Positions 8,279-17,576 of a DNA stretch of 46,865 nt are shown here, piece after piece. Source of the stretch: Bordetella parapertussis (lineage in GTDB: Bacteria; Pseudomonadota; Gammaproteobacteria; Burkholderiales; Burkholderiaceae_B); assembly GCA_945903445.1 (NCBI GenBank), contig CAMDNZ010000023.1, forward strand, positions 1 through 46,865, in the 5' to 3' direction. The notes under the pieces were generated by a model. It saw only the letters and a program-made list of their open reading frames with translations, did not search any database and was not told the DNA's origin. The number at the start of each line of letters is the position of its first letter. Position 1 is the first letter of the stretch. The translations under genes were made by a program, and so were the position numbers.

Positions 8279-10105
8279 ATGGCTGATTCCAAGCCGCTGC
8301 ATATCCTCAAACACGTATTCGGCTACGACAATTTTCGGGGCGATCAGGCCGCTATCGTCGATCGTGTGATCAATGGCGGCGATGCCTTGGTGCTGATGCC
8401 CACGGGCGGCGGTAAATCCTTGTGCTATCAGGTGCCCGCGCTGGTACGCGAAGGTACCGGCATCGTGGTGTCGCCGCTCATCGCGCTCATGCAGGATCAG
8501 GTCGATGCCCTGCTCGAACTCGGGGTCAAAGCGGCGTTTCTGAATTCCACCCAGGACTGGCGCGAAGCGCGCGCGGTCGAGCAGGCGTTCGTCGAGGGTC
8601 GGCTCGATTTGCTGTACGTGGCACCAGAACGGCTGTTGACCGACCGGTGTCTGCAACTGTTGGATCGGGGCCGTATTGCCTTGTTCGCGATCGACGAGGC
8701 TCATTGCGTATCGCAATGGGGGCACGACTTCCGTCCAGAATATCTGGGCTTGTCGATGCTGCACGAACGCTGGCCCGACGTGCCGCGTATTGCGCTCACG
8801 GCCACGGCCACTGCCGATACCCGGGTCGAAATCGTCCAGCGCCTGGCGCTCGAACAGGCCGAGCAATTCGTCTCCAGTTTCGATCGGCCCAACATCCGCT
8901 ATCGCATCGTCGAGAAAAAAGAGGTCAAGCGTCAGTTGCTCGATTTGATCCGTACCGAACACTCGGGCGAGTCGGGCGTGGTGTATTGCCTGTCGCGAGC
9001 CCGGGTCGAAGACACCGCCGAATTCCTGGCCTCTCACGGCATCAACGCCTTGCACTACCACGCCGGTCTACCGCCTGCGATGCGAGCCGAACATCAAGCG
9101 CGATTCTTGCGTGACGACGGCGTGGTCATGTGCGCGACCATTGCATTCGGTATGGGCATCGATAAACCCGACGTACGCTTCGTCGCGCACATCGATCTGC
9201 CCAAATCGGTCGAAGGCTATTACCAGGAAACGGGTCGGGGCGGGCGCGATGGCCTGCCGGCCACGGCCTGGTTGGCCTATGGTCTGCAAGATGTCGTGCA
9301 GCAACGCCGCATGATCGACGAGTCGCCCGGCGACGATAGCTATAAGCGTCGCTTGGGGCAGCAATTGGATGCCATGCTGGGGCTGTGCGAGACGGTGACG
9401 TGTCGGCGGGTACGCCTGTTGAACTATTTCGGTCAAACCATCGCGCCCTGTGGTAATTGCGATGTCTGTCTCGATCCTCCGGAGGCATGGGATGGCACGG
9501 TCGCCGCGCAGAAGGTGCTGTCCGCGGTCTATCGCTTGTGGCGCGAGCGTGGCCAACGTTATGGCGCGGGTCACATCATCGACGTCTTGCGCGGCAAAGT
9601 CACCGAACGGGTCACCCAGTCGGGACACGACACACTGAGCGTGTTCGGCGTGGGGGCCGATCTATCCGACACGGCCTGGCGGGCCGTGCTGCGCCAGTTG
9701 TTGGCGCAGGGTTTGCTAGCCTTGGATCACGAAGGATTCAATACGCTGACGCTGACCGAAGACAGTCGCGCGGTGCTCAAAGGCGAACGGCAATTGATGT
9801 TGCGCCGAGAGTCCGAGCGTAGCGCACGCGGCAGTCGCACCAGCACCCGGGCCAAGCCTGCCCGGGTCGAATTGCCGCCCGAGGCCGAGCCCGTATTCGA
9901 AGCCTTGCGCGCCTGGCGCGGCGAAATCGCCCGCAGTCACGGCGTGCCTGCCTACGTCATCTTTCATGACGCGACGCTGCGCGATATTGCCCTGGCGGCA
10001 CCCGACTCCTTGGACGCGTTGGCGGAAATCAATGGCGTGGGTGCGCGCAAGCTGGAAGCCTATGGCGCCGACATCCTTCAACGCGTGGCCCGTCCGCTGG
10101 TCTGA
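8279..10105 (+). CDS. recQ: ATP-dependent DNA helicase RecQ
   Basis: A 3'-5' DNA helicase of 608 aa acting in recombination and fork repair. Walker A is MPTGGGKSLCYQ at residues 40-51, DEAHCVSQWGHDFRPEY holds the Walker B and aromatic loop, and QETGRGGRDG is motif VI. Next come the RecQ-C zinc-binding Cys cluster (CRRVRLLNYF ... CGNCDVC), a winged helix, a linker rich in Arg and Ser, and a C-terminal HRDC domain (about 540-608). The order and length match RecQ. A long antisense frame over this gene is a codon-bias shadow. Confidence 0.97.
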   Translation: MADSKPLHILKHVFGYDNFRGDQAAIVDRVINGGDALVLMPTGGGKSLCYQVPALVREGTGIVVSPLIALMQDQVDALLELGVKAAFLNSTQDWREARAVEQAFVEGRLDLLYVAPERLLTDRCLQLLDRGRIALFAIDEAHCVSQWGHDFRPEYLGLSMLHERWPDVPRIALTATATADTRVEIVQRLALEQAEQFVSSFDRPNIRYRIVEKKEVKRQLLDLIRTEHSGESGVVYCLSRARVEDTAEFLASHGINALHYHAGLPPAMRAEHQARFLRDDGVVMCATIAFGMGIDKPDVRFVAHIDLPKSVEGYYQETGRGGRDGLPATAWLAYGLQDVVQQRRMIDESPGDDSYKRRLGQQLDAMLGLCETVTCRRVRLLNYFGQTIAPCGNCDVCLDPPEAWDGTVAAQKVLSAVYRLWRERGQRYGAGHIIDVLRGKVTERVTQSGHDTLSVFGVGADLSDTAWRAVLRQLLAQGLLALDHEGFNTLTLTEDSRAVLKGERQLMLRRESERSARGSRTSTRAKPARVELPPEAEPVFEALRAWRGEIARSHGVPAYVIFHDATLRDIALAAPDSLDALAEINGVGARKLEAYGADILQRVARPLV

Positions 10106-10245
10106 TAGCGGTCATCGCGTTATCCCAGTCGAGCCGAGGGAATCGCCTTTGCAGGCGTTCTAGTTGGTGTTTCTGTAGGCGTTTCAGGCGATTGGCTCAC
10201 GAGCAAGCCACAAGCGATTCGATCACGGGCAGGCCGTGTGTCGGC
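10106..10245. other. gap between convergent recQ and ruvB with a small hairpin
   Basis: A 140-bp space between two converging genes. It contains CGCCTttgcAGGCG (about 10145-10158), a 5-bp hairpin, and a second AGGCG copy soon after. No U-rich run follows directly, so this is at best a weak terminator. I see no gene. Confidence 0.3.
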
Positions 10246-11316
10246 TCACTCGAATAAATCGCCGGCCAGTCCGCGTGCCGCGCCCGGCGCTTTCAAGCCC
10301 AAATGCCGCCAAGTGGTCTGCGTCGCCATGCGGCCACGCGGCGTCCGTTGCAGATAGCCGTGCTGGATCAAGTAGGGTTCGATCACGTCTTCGATGGTGT
10401 CGCGCTCTTCGCCGATGGCAGCTGCCAGGCTATCTACGCCCACGGGGCCGCCGTCGAATTTGTGAACGATGGCATCGAGCAACTTGCGATCCATCAGGTC
10501 CAGCCCCTGCGGATCCACTTCCAGCATGGCCAGCGCGGCCGAAGCCACTTCATCGGTAATGCGTCCCTGTGCCTTGACCTGCGCATAGTCCCGCACCCGA
10601 CGCAGCAATCGGTTAGCAATACGCGGCGTGCCACGCGAGCGTCGCGCCACTTCCATCGCACCGTCGGGCGTGATGTCGGCCGCCAACAAGCCGGCGCTGC
10701 GGGTGACGATACGGGTCAGATCCTCGCTGCTGTAGAACTCCAGTCGCGAGACGATACCGAAGCGGTCGCGCAGCGGATTGGTCAGCATGCCGGCACGCGT
10801 TGTGGCGCCCACCAGGGTGAAGGGTTGAAGGTCGATCTTGACGCTGCGCGCGGCCGGGCCTTCGCCGATCAGAATGTCGATCTGAAAATCTTCCAGGGCC
10901 GGATAGAGGATTTCTTCGACCACCGGCGACAGACGATGAATCTCGTCGATGAACAACACGTCGTTCTTTTCGAGATTGGTGAGCAGTGCCGCCAGATCGC
11001 CGGGGCGTTCCAGCACCGGGCCCGATGTCTGACGCATTTGCACGCCCATTTCATGGGCGATGATGTGTGCCAGCGTGGTCTTGCCCAAACCCGGGGGGCC
11101 GAACAACAGCACATGATCCAGCGATTCGCCGCGTTGGCGGGCGGCGGCGATGAAGATCTCCAGTTGTTCGCGGGCGCGATGCTGGCCGACATACTCGGCC
11201 AATGCCTTGGGCCGAAGCGCGCGTTCGATCGATTCTTCGTTGGGCGAGCTGGTTTGCGGGGCCACCAGGCGTTCGCCTGGTGACCGTGCGGAGAGGGAGT
11301 CGGACTGGATGGCCAT
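10246..11316 (-). CDS. ruvB: Holliday junction branch migration motor RuvB
   Basis: The AAA+ motor of the RuvAB complex, which drives branch migration of Holliday junctions. Walker A is FGPPGLGKTT near residues 72-81 and Walker B is DEIHRL. The family segment GATTRAGMLTNPLRDRFGI is present, and a C-terminal winged helix holds GVDSLA and RTPRGR. 356 aa is normal. It lies last in a minus-strand run ruvC-ruvA-ruvB and probably shares their transcript; the gap to ruvA is 37 bp. Confidence 0.98.
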   Translation of the reverse strand: MAIQSDSLSARSPGERLVAPQTSSPNEESIERALRPKALAEYVGQHRAREQLEIFIAAARQRGESLDHVLLFGPPGLGKTTLAHIIAHEMGVQMRQTSGPVLERPGDLAALLTNLEKNDVLFIDEIHRLSPVVEEILYPALEDFQIDILIGEGPAARSVKIDLQPFTLVGATTRAGMLTNPLRDRFGIVSRLEFYSSEDLTRIVTRSAGLLAADITPDGAMEVARRSRGTPRIANRLLRRVRDYAQVKAQGRITDEVASAALAMLEVDPQGLDLMDRKLLDAIVHKFDGGPVGVDSLAAAIGEERDTIEDVIEPYLIQHGYLQRTPRGRMATQTTWRHLGLKAPGAARGLAGDLFE

Positions 11317-11353
11317 GGGTCAGATCGTACACCAGCGCAAGCGGCGCGGCGGC

Positions 11354-11926
11354 TTATCGCACCAGTGCTTTAAGCGCCAATCGAATGCCGTCGGACACCG
11401 ACACGTTCGCGGGCAGCGTGCGCAACGCCGCTGCCGATTCCTTGTCGTTATAGCCCAAGGCCATCAGCGCATTCAGGATGTCGGCCTGATCTCTGTCCAC
11501 GGGTTGCACCGCCGCGCCGATGTCGGCGCCCAGTTTGCCGCGCATTTCCAGCAACAGGCGTTCGGCCGTTTTCTTGCCGATGCCGGGCACGCGCATGAGG
11601 CGACCCGCTTCTTGCAAGGTAATGGCCTGCGCCAGTTCGGCCACCGACAGTCCCGACAGGACCGACAATGCGGTGCGCGCGCCGATCCCGCTGACCTTGA
11701 TCAGTTCGCGGAACGCGGCACGTTCATGCGGCGTCGCGAATCCGAACAGAATGTGCGCGTCTTCGCGCACGGTGAGGTGGGTGTATAGCGAGACTTGTGC
11801 ACCGATGTCGGGCAGACCGTACAGCGTGCTCATGGGTACGTCCACGTCGTAGCCCACGCCACCGACGTCTATGCACACGTTGGGCGGAAGCTTCTCGATG
11901 AGTTTCCCGCTGATTCGACCGATCAT
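11354..11926 (-). CDS. ruvA: Holliday junction-binding protein RuvA
   Basis: The DNA-binding subunit of RuvAB, which forms tetramers on four-way junctions. MIGRISGKLIEK starts the OB-fold. Two helix-hairpin-helix motifs follow (VSGIGARTALSVLSG and VPGIGKKTAERLLLE), then a linker and a C-terminal domain that contacts RuvB (NALMALGYNDKES). 190 aa is the family length. It sits between ruvC and ruvB. Confidence 0.98.
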   Translation of the reverse strand: MIGRISGKLIEKLPPNVCIDVGGVGYDVDVPMSTLYGLPDIGAQVSLYTHLTVREDAHILFGFATPHERAAFRELIKVSGIGARTALSVLSGLSVAELAQAITLQEAGRLMRVPGIGKKTAERLLLEMRGKLGADIGAAVQPVDRDQADILNALMALGYNDKESAAALRTLPANVSVSDGIRLALKALVR

Positions 11927-11964
11927 GTCATGGATTCACTAATAAATGATTAAGTGTGGGCTGC

Positions 11965-12507
11965 TTACGCGACCAATCGACCGGCTCGCATACGCAGGCC
12001 TCTACCGGGTGCCGCACCCTTATCGCTCAAGCGCAACAGCAGCGGTGCGACGTGGGCATGGCAGATCGCGCAGGCCAAGGCATCGGCCGAGTCGGGCGCA
12101 GGCATGCCATCGAGGCGCAGCAGGCGCTGGACCATGGCCTGCACCTGCTCCTTGGCCGCCCGTCCGGTGCCGACCACCGATTTCTTGATCTGCAAAGCCG
12201 TGTATTCGGAGACATCCAGGTCGCAGTCGGCCAGCGCGCACAACGCGGCACCGCGTGCCTGCCCCAGCAGCAGGGTCGAGGCCGGATTCGTGTTCAAGAA
12301 CACGATTTCCATTGCGGCTACATCGGGTTGGGTGTCGCGTGCGACTTCGCGGATATTATCCAAAATGACTTTCAGCCTGGTGGCCAAAGGTCGGTCGCTG
12401 GGCACGACGATCGTGCCGCTGGCGACATACTGCATACGTGCGCCTTCGACATCGATCACACCGAAACCGGTGCGGCGCAGGCCAGGATCGATGCCGAGAA
12501 TACGCAT
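11965..12507 (-). CDS. ruvC: Holliday junction resolvase RuvC
   Basis: The endonuclease that cuts Holliday junctions. It starts MRILGIDPGLRRTGFG, giving the first catalytic Asp (D7). AAMEIVFLN supplies the second acid, and DSADALACAICHAH supplies the last two. GQARGAAL is the family core. The ATG overlaps the stop of purH by one base (TGATG), so it is probably translated by re-initiation from purH. The C-terminal 25 residues are basic and variable, as usual. Confidence 0.97.
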   Translation of the reverse strand: MRILGIDPGLRRTGFGVIDVEGARMQYVASGTIVVPSDRPLATRLKVILDNIREVARDTQPDVAAMEIVFLNTNPASTLLLGQARGAALCALADCDLDVSEYTALQIKKSVVGTGRAAKEQVQAMVQRLLRLDGMPAPDSADALACAICHAHVAPLLLRLSDKGAAPGRGLRMRAGRLVA

Positions 12508-14099
12508 CAGTGACGGAAGTGGCGAGTGCCGGTCAGAACCATGGCGATACCGCGCTCGTCGGCGGCCGCGATCACTTCGTCGTCACGCATGCTGCCACCC
12601 GGTTGGATGACGCAGGTCGCGCCGGCATCGACCACCACGTCCAGGCCATCGCGGAACGGGAAGAACGCGTCCGACGCGACGGCCGAGCCTTGCAGCGCCA
12701 GGCCGGCGTTTTCAGCCTTGATAGAGGCGATACGGGCCGAGTCGATACGGCTCATCTGACCTGCGCCGACGCCCAGCGTCATGCCGCCGCCGACGAACAC
12801 GATGGCGTTGGATTTGACGTACTTGGCGACTTTCCAGGCGAACTTCAAATCCTGCATCTGTTGCTCGGTCGGTTGCACCCGGCTCACCACCTTTAAGGCC
12901 GAATCGGGCACGGCGAAGGCGTCGGGCGTTTGCACCAGCCAGCCGCCGCCGACACGCTTGACGTCGAAAGCGTTCTGGCCACTGCCCGCAGGCACGACCA
13001 GCACCCGAACGTTTTTCTTGGCGGCCAGGACGGCCAGGGCTGCGTCGTCGTAGGCCGGCGCCAGCAGCACTTCCAGGAACTGCCCGCTGACCGCTTCGGC
13101 GCAGGCCGCGTCTACCGGATGGTTGAAGGCGATGATGCCGCCGAAGGCCGAGGTCGGGTCGGTCTGGAACGCCTTGCGGTAGGCCGCCAGGCTACCTTCG
13201 GCCACAGCCACGCCGCACGGGTTGGCATGCTTCACGATGACGCAAGCGGGGGCGTCGAACGTACGTACGCACTCCCAGGCTGCATCGGCGTCGGCGATAT
13301 TGTTGTAGGACAGTTCCTTGCCCTGAATCTGCTGATAGCTGCCCAGCAGCCCGGCGGGCTGGCCGCGATCGGTATAGAACGCAGCCGCTTGATGGGGGTT
13401 CTCGCCATAGCGCAGGGTTTGATGGCGATCCAATTGAAGCGTCAGCGTGGCGGGCCAGGGGGCGCGCTCCGGGGCGGTGTCCTGGGCGGGCTCGGCTTCG
13501 GTCAAGCTGGTCAGGTAGGCCGCGATGGCGCCATCGTAGGCTGCCGTGTGGGCATACACCTTGGCGGCAAGCGCTAGGCGCAAGCCGTAGGACGGTTCGC
13601 CTTGCGGGCCGTCGATATCGGCCAGCACGCGGGCATAGTCGGCCGGGTCGATCACGACGGTCACGCCGCCTTCCGAGGTGCCATGGTTTTTAGCTGCGGC
13701 ACGCAGCATGGCGGGACCACCGATGTCGATATTCTCGACGGCGTCAGCGAAGGTGCAGCCTTCGCGGGCAACCGTCTCGCGAAAGGGGTACAGGTTCACC
13801 ACCAATAGATCGATGCGATCGATGCCGTGTGCTTTCAGGGTGTCCAGATGCTCGGCGCTGTCGCGACGCGCCAGCAGGCCGCCGTGAATCTTCGGATGCA
13901 GCGTCTTGACGCGGCCGTCCAGAATTTCGGGCGAGCCGGTATGGGCCGCCACTTCGGTCACCGTCAAGCCCGACTCAGCCAGCAATTTCGCCGTACCGCC
14001 GGTCGACAGCAAGCGAACGCCGCGCGAAGCGAGTTCGCGGGCGAATTCGACGATCCCGGTTTTATCGGAGACGGAGAGCAGGGCAGTTTGTAAGGTCAT
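12507..14099 (-). CDS. purH: bifunctional AICAR transformylase / IMP cyclohydrolase
   Basis: Catalyses the last two steps of purine synthesis, AICAR to FAICAR to IMP. The N-terminal MGS-like IMP cyclohydrolase domain is at about residues 1-195 (ALLSVSDKTGIVEFA, LLSTGGTAKLL). The C-terminal AICAR formyltransferase domain has LRYGENPHQ, GKELSYNN and KHANPCGVA, ending TGTRHFRH. 530 aa is normal. It lies downstream of dusB-fis and overlaps ruvC. Confidence 0.98.
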   Translation of the reverse strand: MTLQTALLSVSDKTGIVEFARELASRGVRLLSTGGTAKLLAESGLTVTEVAAHTGSPEILDGRVKTLHPKIHGGLLARRDSAEHLDTLKAHGIDRIDLLVVNLYPFRETVAREGCTFADAVENIDIGGPAMLRAAAKNHGTSEGGVTVVIDPADYARVLADIDGPQGEPSYGLRLALAAKVYAHTAAYDGAIAAYLTSLTEAEPAQDTAPERAPWPATLTLQLDRHQTLRYGENPHQAAAFYTDRGQPAGLLGSYQQIQGKELSYNNIADADAAWECVRTFDAPACVIVKHANPCGVAVAEGSLAAYRKAFQTDPTSAFGGIIAFNHPVDAACAEAVSGQFLEVLLAPAYDDAALAVLAAKKNVRVLVVPAGSGQNAFDVKRVGGGWLVQTPDAFAVPDSALKVVSRVQPTEQQMQDLKFAWKVAKYVKSNAIVFVGGGMTLGVGAGQMSRIDSARIASIKAENAGLALQGSAVASDAFFPFRDGLDVVVDAGATCVIQPGGSMRDDEVIAAADERGIAMVLTGTRHFRH

Positions 14100-14171
14100 G
14101 ACAGAGAGGCTTCGTAGGGCGAAGAAATAAAAAAGGGGAAAAGGGGGCGGCGTGCCCGACTGGGCGGTCGG

Positions 14172-14411
14172 TCAGGATTGAAGATTGTGTGCGAGCAGTT
14201 TCTTGCGCAAGGTGTTGCGGGTCATACCCAACATCTCGGCGGCGCGCGATTGATTGCCGTTGGCGCGGGCCATGGCGGCCTCTAATACGGGACGCTCGAC
14301 ACAGCGCATCACCATGTCCCACATATCGCGCGGCTCGGAATCGCCCAGATCGTCGAAATAGCGATCCAGGCTGGCGCGAACACAATCTTCCAATACTTCT
14401 TGTTTGCTCAT
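14172..14411 (-). CDS. fis: nucleoid-associated regulator Fis
   Basis: A DNA-bending protein of 79 aa that controls rRNA and other growth genes. The C-terminal half is the Fis helix-turn-helix (ARANGNQSRAAEMLGMTRNTLRKKL, residues about 49-73). It is shorter at the N-terminus than the 98-aa E. coli Fis, as in other betaproteobacteria. It follows dusB directly, the order found in many proteobacteria, and is probably co-transcribed. A GC-rich 72-bp gap ending in T-rich sequence separates it from purH on this strand and could attenuate read-through. Confidence 0.95.
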   Translation of the reverse strand: MSKQEVLEDCVRASLDRYFDDLGDSEPRDMWDMVMRCVERPVLEAAMARANGNQSRAAEMLGMTRNTLRKKLLAHNLQS

Positions 14412-14442
14412 CTTAATTCGTCGAATAGTTCAATACAGTCCG

Positions 14443-15483
14443 TCAGGCCGCCAGGAGGGTGGACGAGACGGGCAGCGCCGATGCGCTGCGTTCTAATTCG
14501 TCGAACCAATCACGCACGGCCAGCCACTGGTCGTGGGTCGATTCGATACGGTTCATGACGTCGCAGAATGCTGCGGCACCGGGCAGGGCGCTGACATACC
14601 ACCCAATGTGTTTGCGTGCCGAACGCACCCCGACCGACTCGCCGTAGAAGCGGTAGTGATCGTCAAGATGTTCGAGCAGCAGACTGCGCATTTCGGCATA
14701 GCTGGGTGGCGCTAGATACGTACCGGTGCGCAGGTAATGATCGATTTCGCGGAACAGCCAGGGGCGGCCTTGAGCCGCTCGACCGATCATCACGCCATCG
14801 GCGCCAGTGTAGTCTAGAACGCGACGGGCTTTCTCGGGCGAGTCGATATCGCCGTTGGCGATGACGGGAATCGAGGCCGCGGCCTTAACTGCGCGGATGG
14901 TGTCGTACTCGGCATGACCGGTATACAGATCGGCACGAGTGCGTCCATGCAGTGCCAAAGCGCTGATGCCGGCGTTCTCGGCCAATGCCAGGATGCGCAG
15001 CGCGTTGCGGTTATCGCGATCCCAGCCCGTCCGTGTCTTGAGCGTGACGGGCACGCCCAAGGGCGCACAGGCTGCCACGACGGTATCCAAAATGCGTGCG
15101 ACCAGATCTTCATGGCGCAGCAGCGCCGAGCCGGCCGCGACTGCGCACACCTTCTTGACCGGGCAGCCCATGTTGATGTCGATAACGCGTGCGCCTTTCT
15201 CGATGTTGAAACGGGCGGCTTCGGCCAGCATGTCCGGGTCGGCGCCGGCGATTTGCACGGCCACCGGTGCGATCTCGCCCGCGTGATCCAGACGGCGCGA
15301 TGTTTTGACGCTATGCCACAGTTTCGGGTTGCTGGCGGCCATCTCTGACACGGCATAGCCGGCGCCCAAGCGCTTGCACAGTTGACGAAAAGGGCGGTCG
15401 GTCACCCCCGCCATGGGGGCGACGCACACGTTATTGGGGAGAGTCCAGGGGCCGATACGCATGGAAGGGATTTTACCCGCCAT
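14443..15483 (-). CDS. dusB: tRNA-dihydrouridine synthase B
   Basis: A flavoprotein that reduces uridines in the D-loop of tRNA. It is a TIM barrel with APMAGVTDRPFR near the N-terminus, the catalytic-Cys motif DINMGCPVKKV, FMN-binding HGRTRADLYTG and the segment GADGVMIGRAAQGRPWLF. The C-terminal helical tRNA-binding domain ends in a variable tail. 346 aa. MRIGPWTLPN, seven codons later, is a possible alternative start. It leads the dusB-fis operon. Confidence 0.97.
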   Translation of the reverse strand: MAGKIPSMRIGPWTLPNNVCVAPMAGVTDRPFRQLCKRLGAGYAVSEMAASNPKLWHSVKTSRRLDHAGEIAPVAVQIAGADPDMLAEAARFNIEKGARVIDINMGCPVKKVCAVAAGSALLRHEDLVARILDTVVAACAPLGVPVTLKTRTGWDRDNRNALRILALAENAGISALALHGRTRADLYTGHAEYDTIRAVKAAASIPVIANGDIDSPEKARRVLDYTGADGVMIGRAAQGRPWLFREIDHYLRTGTYLAPPSYAEMRSLLLEHLDDHYRFYGESVGVRSARKHIGWYVSALPGAAAFCDVMNRIESTHDQWLAVRDWFDELERSASALPVSSTLLAA

Positions 15484-15601
15484 AATGCGGCCCCAATTGA
15501 CGCGATTGGGCGCGCGTGCCGATTTGCAACGATGAAGGAGAAACTATGCATAGTCGATCCGACCGTCGATAATCGGAGCGATGGCCTGGTTGCTGAACCC
15601 T

Positions 15602-16765
15602 TTAAGTGCGCGTACCGTACAACAAATGCCGGGCCAATGGCGCGCGCAACCGCGCACTGGCGTCGAGCGCCAGTAAGGCTGCCCCGCAGGCATGTTCGAG
15701 CGGTGCCCAGCCGGTAGCAAACACACGCGGTAGCAGATCGGTAACGCCACCGGTAATCCAGCGGTCGGCCATTCGCTGCCGAGAATATGTCGCCAGTGCT
15801 GTGGGGATGGCATCACTGGCGTCGTTGGGGCCCTGCGCCAATGCGGGGGCGAGGGCAGTGGTCAGCTGGACGGCATCGCGCAGGCCCAGATTCAAACCCT
15901 GACCGGCGACGGGGTGCAGCGTCTGGGCTGCGTTGCCGATGGCCACGATCCGGCCATCGACCAAGGTGCTGCGGGCTTTTAATGACAAGGGAAACGCGTG
16001 GCGCAAGCCGTGCAAACTCAGACGACCGAGGCGCTCGCCAAACGCGTCTTGCAGCGCAGCCGCGAAGGCGTCGTCCGGTAGCTTGCGCAAACGGTCGGCG
16101 GTGTCCGGGCGGCAGCACCACACGACGGAGTATTGATCGACGCCTTGCGGGTGAGGCAGCAATGCCAGGGGCCCTTCCTGGCAAAAGCGTTCATAGGCCC
16201 AGCCGGGGCGGGACTGCGATGCGCGAACGGTAGCCAGTAAGGCGTGCTGATCGTATTCGCGCACGATATCCACCTGGGGCATGCCATCGGCCAACACGGC
16301 GACGCGTGTGCGAATCGGACCATCGCCCGTGCTTACCGCGATGCCACGAGCCGCGTTAATGACCTGCTCGGATGCAACGGCCGGGCGGCGAACGACGCCG
16401 CTGGACCGGGCGCGCTCGTTCAAGGCTTCGAGGAGATCGGCATAGGCCACCGTATAGCCCAGCGCGGGCACGTCGAAATCGGTATGACGGATATGGGTGC
16501 GGCCGAGCCGCCCTCGCTGCGAAACGTGAATGTCGTGGATGGCCGAGGCATGCGCGGGCCACGCGTGCAAACGGTCCAGTACCTGACGTGTGCCGTAGTT
16601 CATGGCCAGGGTGCGCGGATCGCGTGAGCCAGCCGTCCGCGCAGAGGGCAGAGTGCCGAACAGGGTGATACGGCCAGCCTCGGGCGCGGTTTGCGCCAGC
16701 AGACAGGCGATGGCAATGGCGACGGGGCCAGCCCCGATGACGGCAACATCATGATCGAACGACAT
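15602..16765 (-). CDS. ubiH: FAD-dependent ubiquinone biosynthesis hydroxylase (UbiH family)
   Basis: A flavin monooxygenase of 387 aa that hydroxylates the aromatic ring of a ubiquinone precursor. The FAD-binding N-terminus reads VAVIGAGPVAIAIACLL; the third Gly of the usual GxGxxG is Ala (GAGPVA). GSRDPRTLAMNYG and HPVAGQGLNLGLRDA are UbiH/F-family segments. The family includes UbiH, UbiF, UbiI and others, so the ring position is not certain from sequence. It stands upstream of dusB on the same strand with a 118-bp gap. Confidence 0.88.
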   Translation of the reverse strand: MSFDHDVAVIGAGPVAIAIACLLAQTAPEAGRITLFGTLPSARTAGSRDPRTLAMNYGTRQVLDRLHAWPAHASAIHDIHVSQRGRLGRTHIRHTDFDVPALGYTVAYADLLEALNERARSSGVVRRPAVASEQVINAARGIAVSTGDGPIRTRVAVLADGMPQVDIVREYDQHALLATVRASQSRPGWAYERFCQEGPLALLPHPQGVDQYSVVWCCRPDTADRLRKLPDDAFAAALQDAFGERLGRLSLHGLRHAFPLSLKARSTLVDGRIVAIGNAAQTLHPVAGQGLNLGLRDAVQLTTALAPALAQGPNDASDAIPTALATYSRQRMADRWITGGVTDLLPRVFATGWAPLEHACGAALLALDASARLRAPLARHLLYGTRT

Positions 16766-16818
16766 CGCGCTATTTTACCGTCGGCTGCGCTGCTTCGGGG
16801 CGATCGAAGCCCTCTACA

Positions 16819-17265
16819 ATGGCATGCATGTCGATGTCGCCCATTTCTCCCAAGACGCCCCGCTCTAAACTGATCGCCGCTTTGCTGGCCTTGAGCTTGG
16901 GCACCGTGGGCGCGCATGCCTGGTATCTCCGCAGATCCCACGCCTGGGCGATCACGCTGTATGCGGTGGTATGTGCGGGGCTGGCGGCCCTCCAGCCCGT
17001 GTGGTGGGACAACCCCGCGTTTTTCCTATTGTTCATCCCCGCCATAGACGGTTTCGTCGAGGCCGCCGTGTTCAGCCTGTTGGGAGACGAAAAATTCGAC
17101 GCCCGTTACAACGTGGGCAGGCCGACCAACCGGACGGGCTGGCCACACGTGCTGACGGCCTTGGCCACGGTGCTGATCGGCGGTGCCGCATCCATGTTCA
17201 TGTTGGCGATGGTCGTGGTGTATGTGTATCACGCCCTGGGCTGGCTGGACGGGCTGAGCTACTAG
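16819..17265 (+). CDS. TM2-domain-like small membrane protein
   Basis: About 148 aa with three or four hydrophobic segments. SKLIAALLALSLGTVGAHAWYL resembles the start of TM2 domains (usually KxxAxLLAxFLGxLGxHxFYLG). Later helices are at about 48-75 and 113-138. ATGs at 16828 and 16834 are alternative starts; no Shine-Dalgarno separates them. It is divergent from ubiH. Function unknown. Confidence 0.75.
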   Translation: MACMSMSPISPKTPRSKLIAALLALSLGTVGAHAWYLRRSHAWAITLYAVVCAGLAALQPVWWDNPAFFLLFIPAIDGFVEAAVFSLLGDEKFDARYNVGRPTNRTGWPHVLTALATVLIGGAASMFMLAMVVVYVYHALGWLDGLSY

Positions 17266-17305
17266 CGGTACACTGACAGTCCCATATAAATCAAGGAGTT
17301 GTTCT

Positions 17306-17362
17306 GTGAACACCGACAGCGGCGACAGTTGTTGCCGATCTCGTATCGGTCTGCTTGCCTAA
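17306..17362 (+). CDS. short leader ORF, 18 codons, GTG start
   Basis: The reading frame GTG AAC ACC ... GCC TAA encodes MNTDSGDSCCRSRIGLLA. It has a good Shine-Dalgarno (AAGGAG, 17293-17298) seven bases upstream, better than those of many full genes here. It is followed by a strongly folded 210-nt stretch and then a small gene at 17577. A leader peptide that controls that gene by coupling to RNA structure is the simplest reading, but this is inference. Confidence 0.45.
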   Translation: MNTDSGDSCCRSRIGLLA

Positions 17363-17570
17363 GCAGGGTTAAGTCCGCAGAACACGTTCTGCCACGCCCT
17401 GTTCATCGCAACAGAGGTGTGGTCTTGTCACTCGGCAGCATGGTGCTGCCGTCTTCCGGCTTGGAGCTTACTTCAAGCCCCTGACGCACTTTACATCGCC
17501 AAGTACACGAGGTCTGCCCGCGCTTACGGGGTAGGCCGCCGTTCGCCGAATCCTCTCGTCGTACCAGGAG
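17363..17570 (+). promoter_or_regulatory. structured 5' leader RNA
   Basis: Several inverted repeats follow the short ORF. GCAGAACacGTTCTGC lies at about 17377-17392 and is enclosed by CAGGG...CCCTG. CGGCAGC...GCTGCCG lies at about 17432-17452. GGCTTG...CAAGCC, with a ten-base loop, lies at about 17458-17479. The last of these starts a few bases after a second short frame (MVLPSSGLELTSSP, 17440-17484). I match it to no known riboswitch. Together with the leader ORF it suggests attenuation of the gene at 17577. Confidence 0.45.
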
Positions 17571-17576
17571 GTCAGT

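Noticed and set aside
7394..9061. 555-codon open frame on the minus strand opposite the outer-membrane gene and recQ
   Set aside because: It lies wholly antisense to two well supported genes, is rich in Gln, His and Arg, and shows no family motif; it reflects GC-rich codon bias.
15546..15572. Short plus-strand frame MHSRSDRR with a good Shine-Dalgarno (AAGGAG) between ubiH and dusB
   Set aside because: Nine codons with stop, no gene or fold after it; the Shine-Dalgarno-like run is probably chance.
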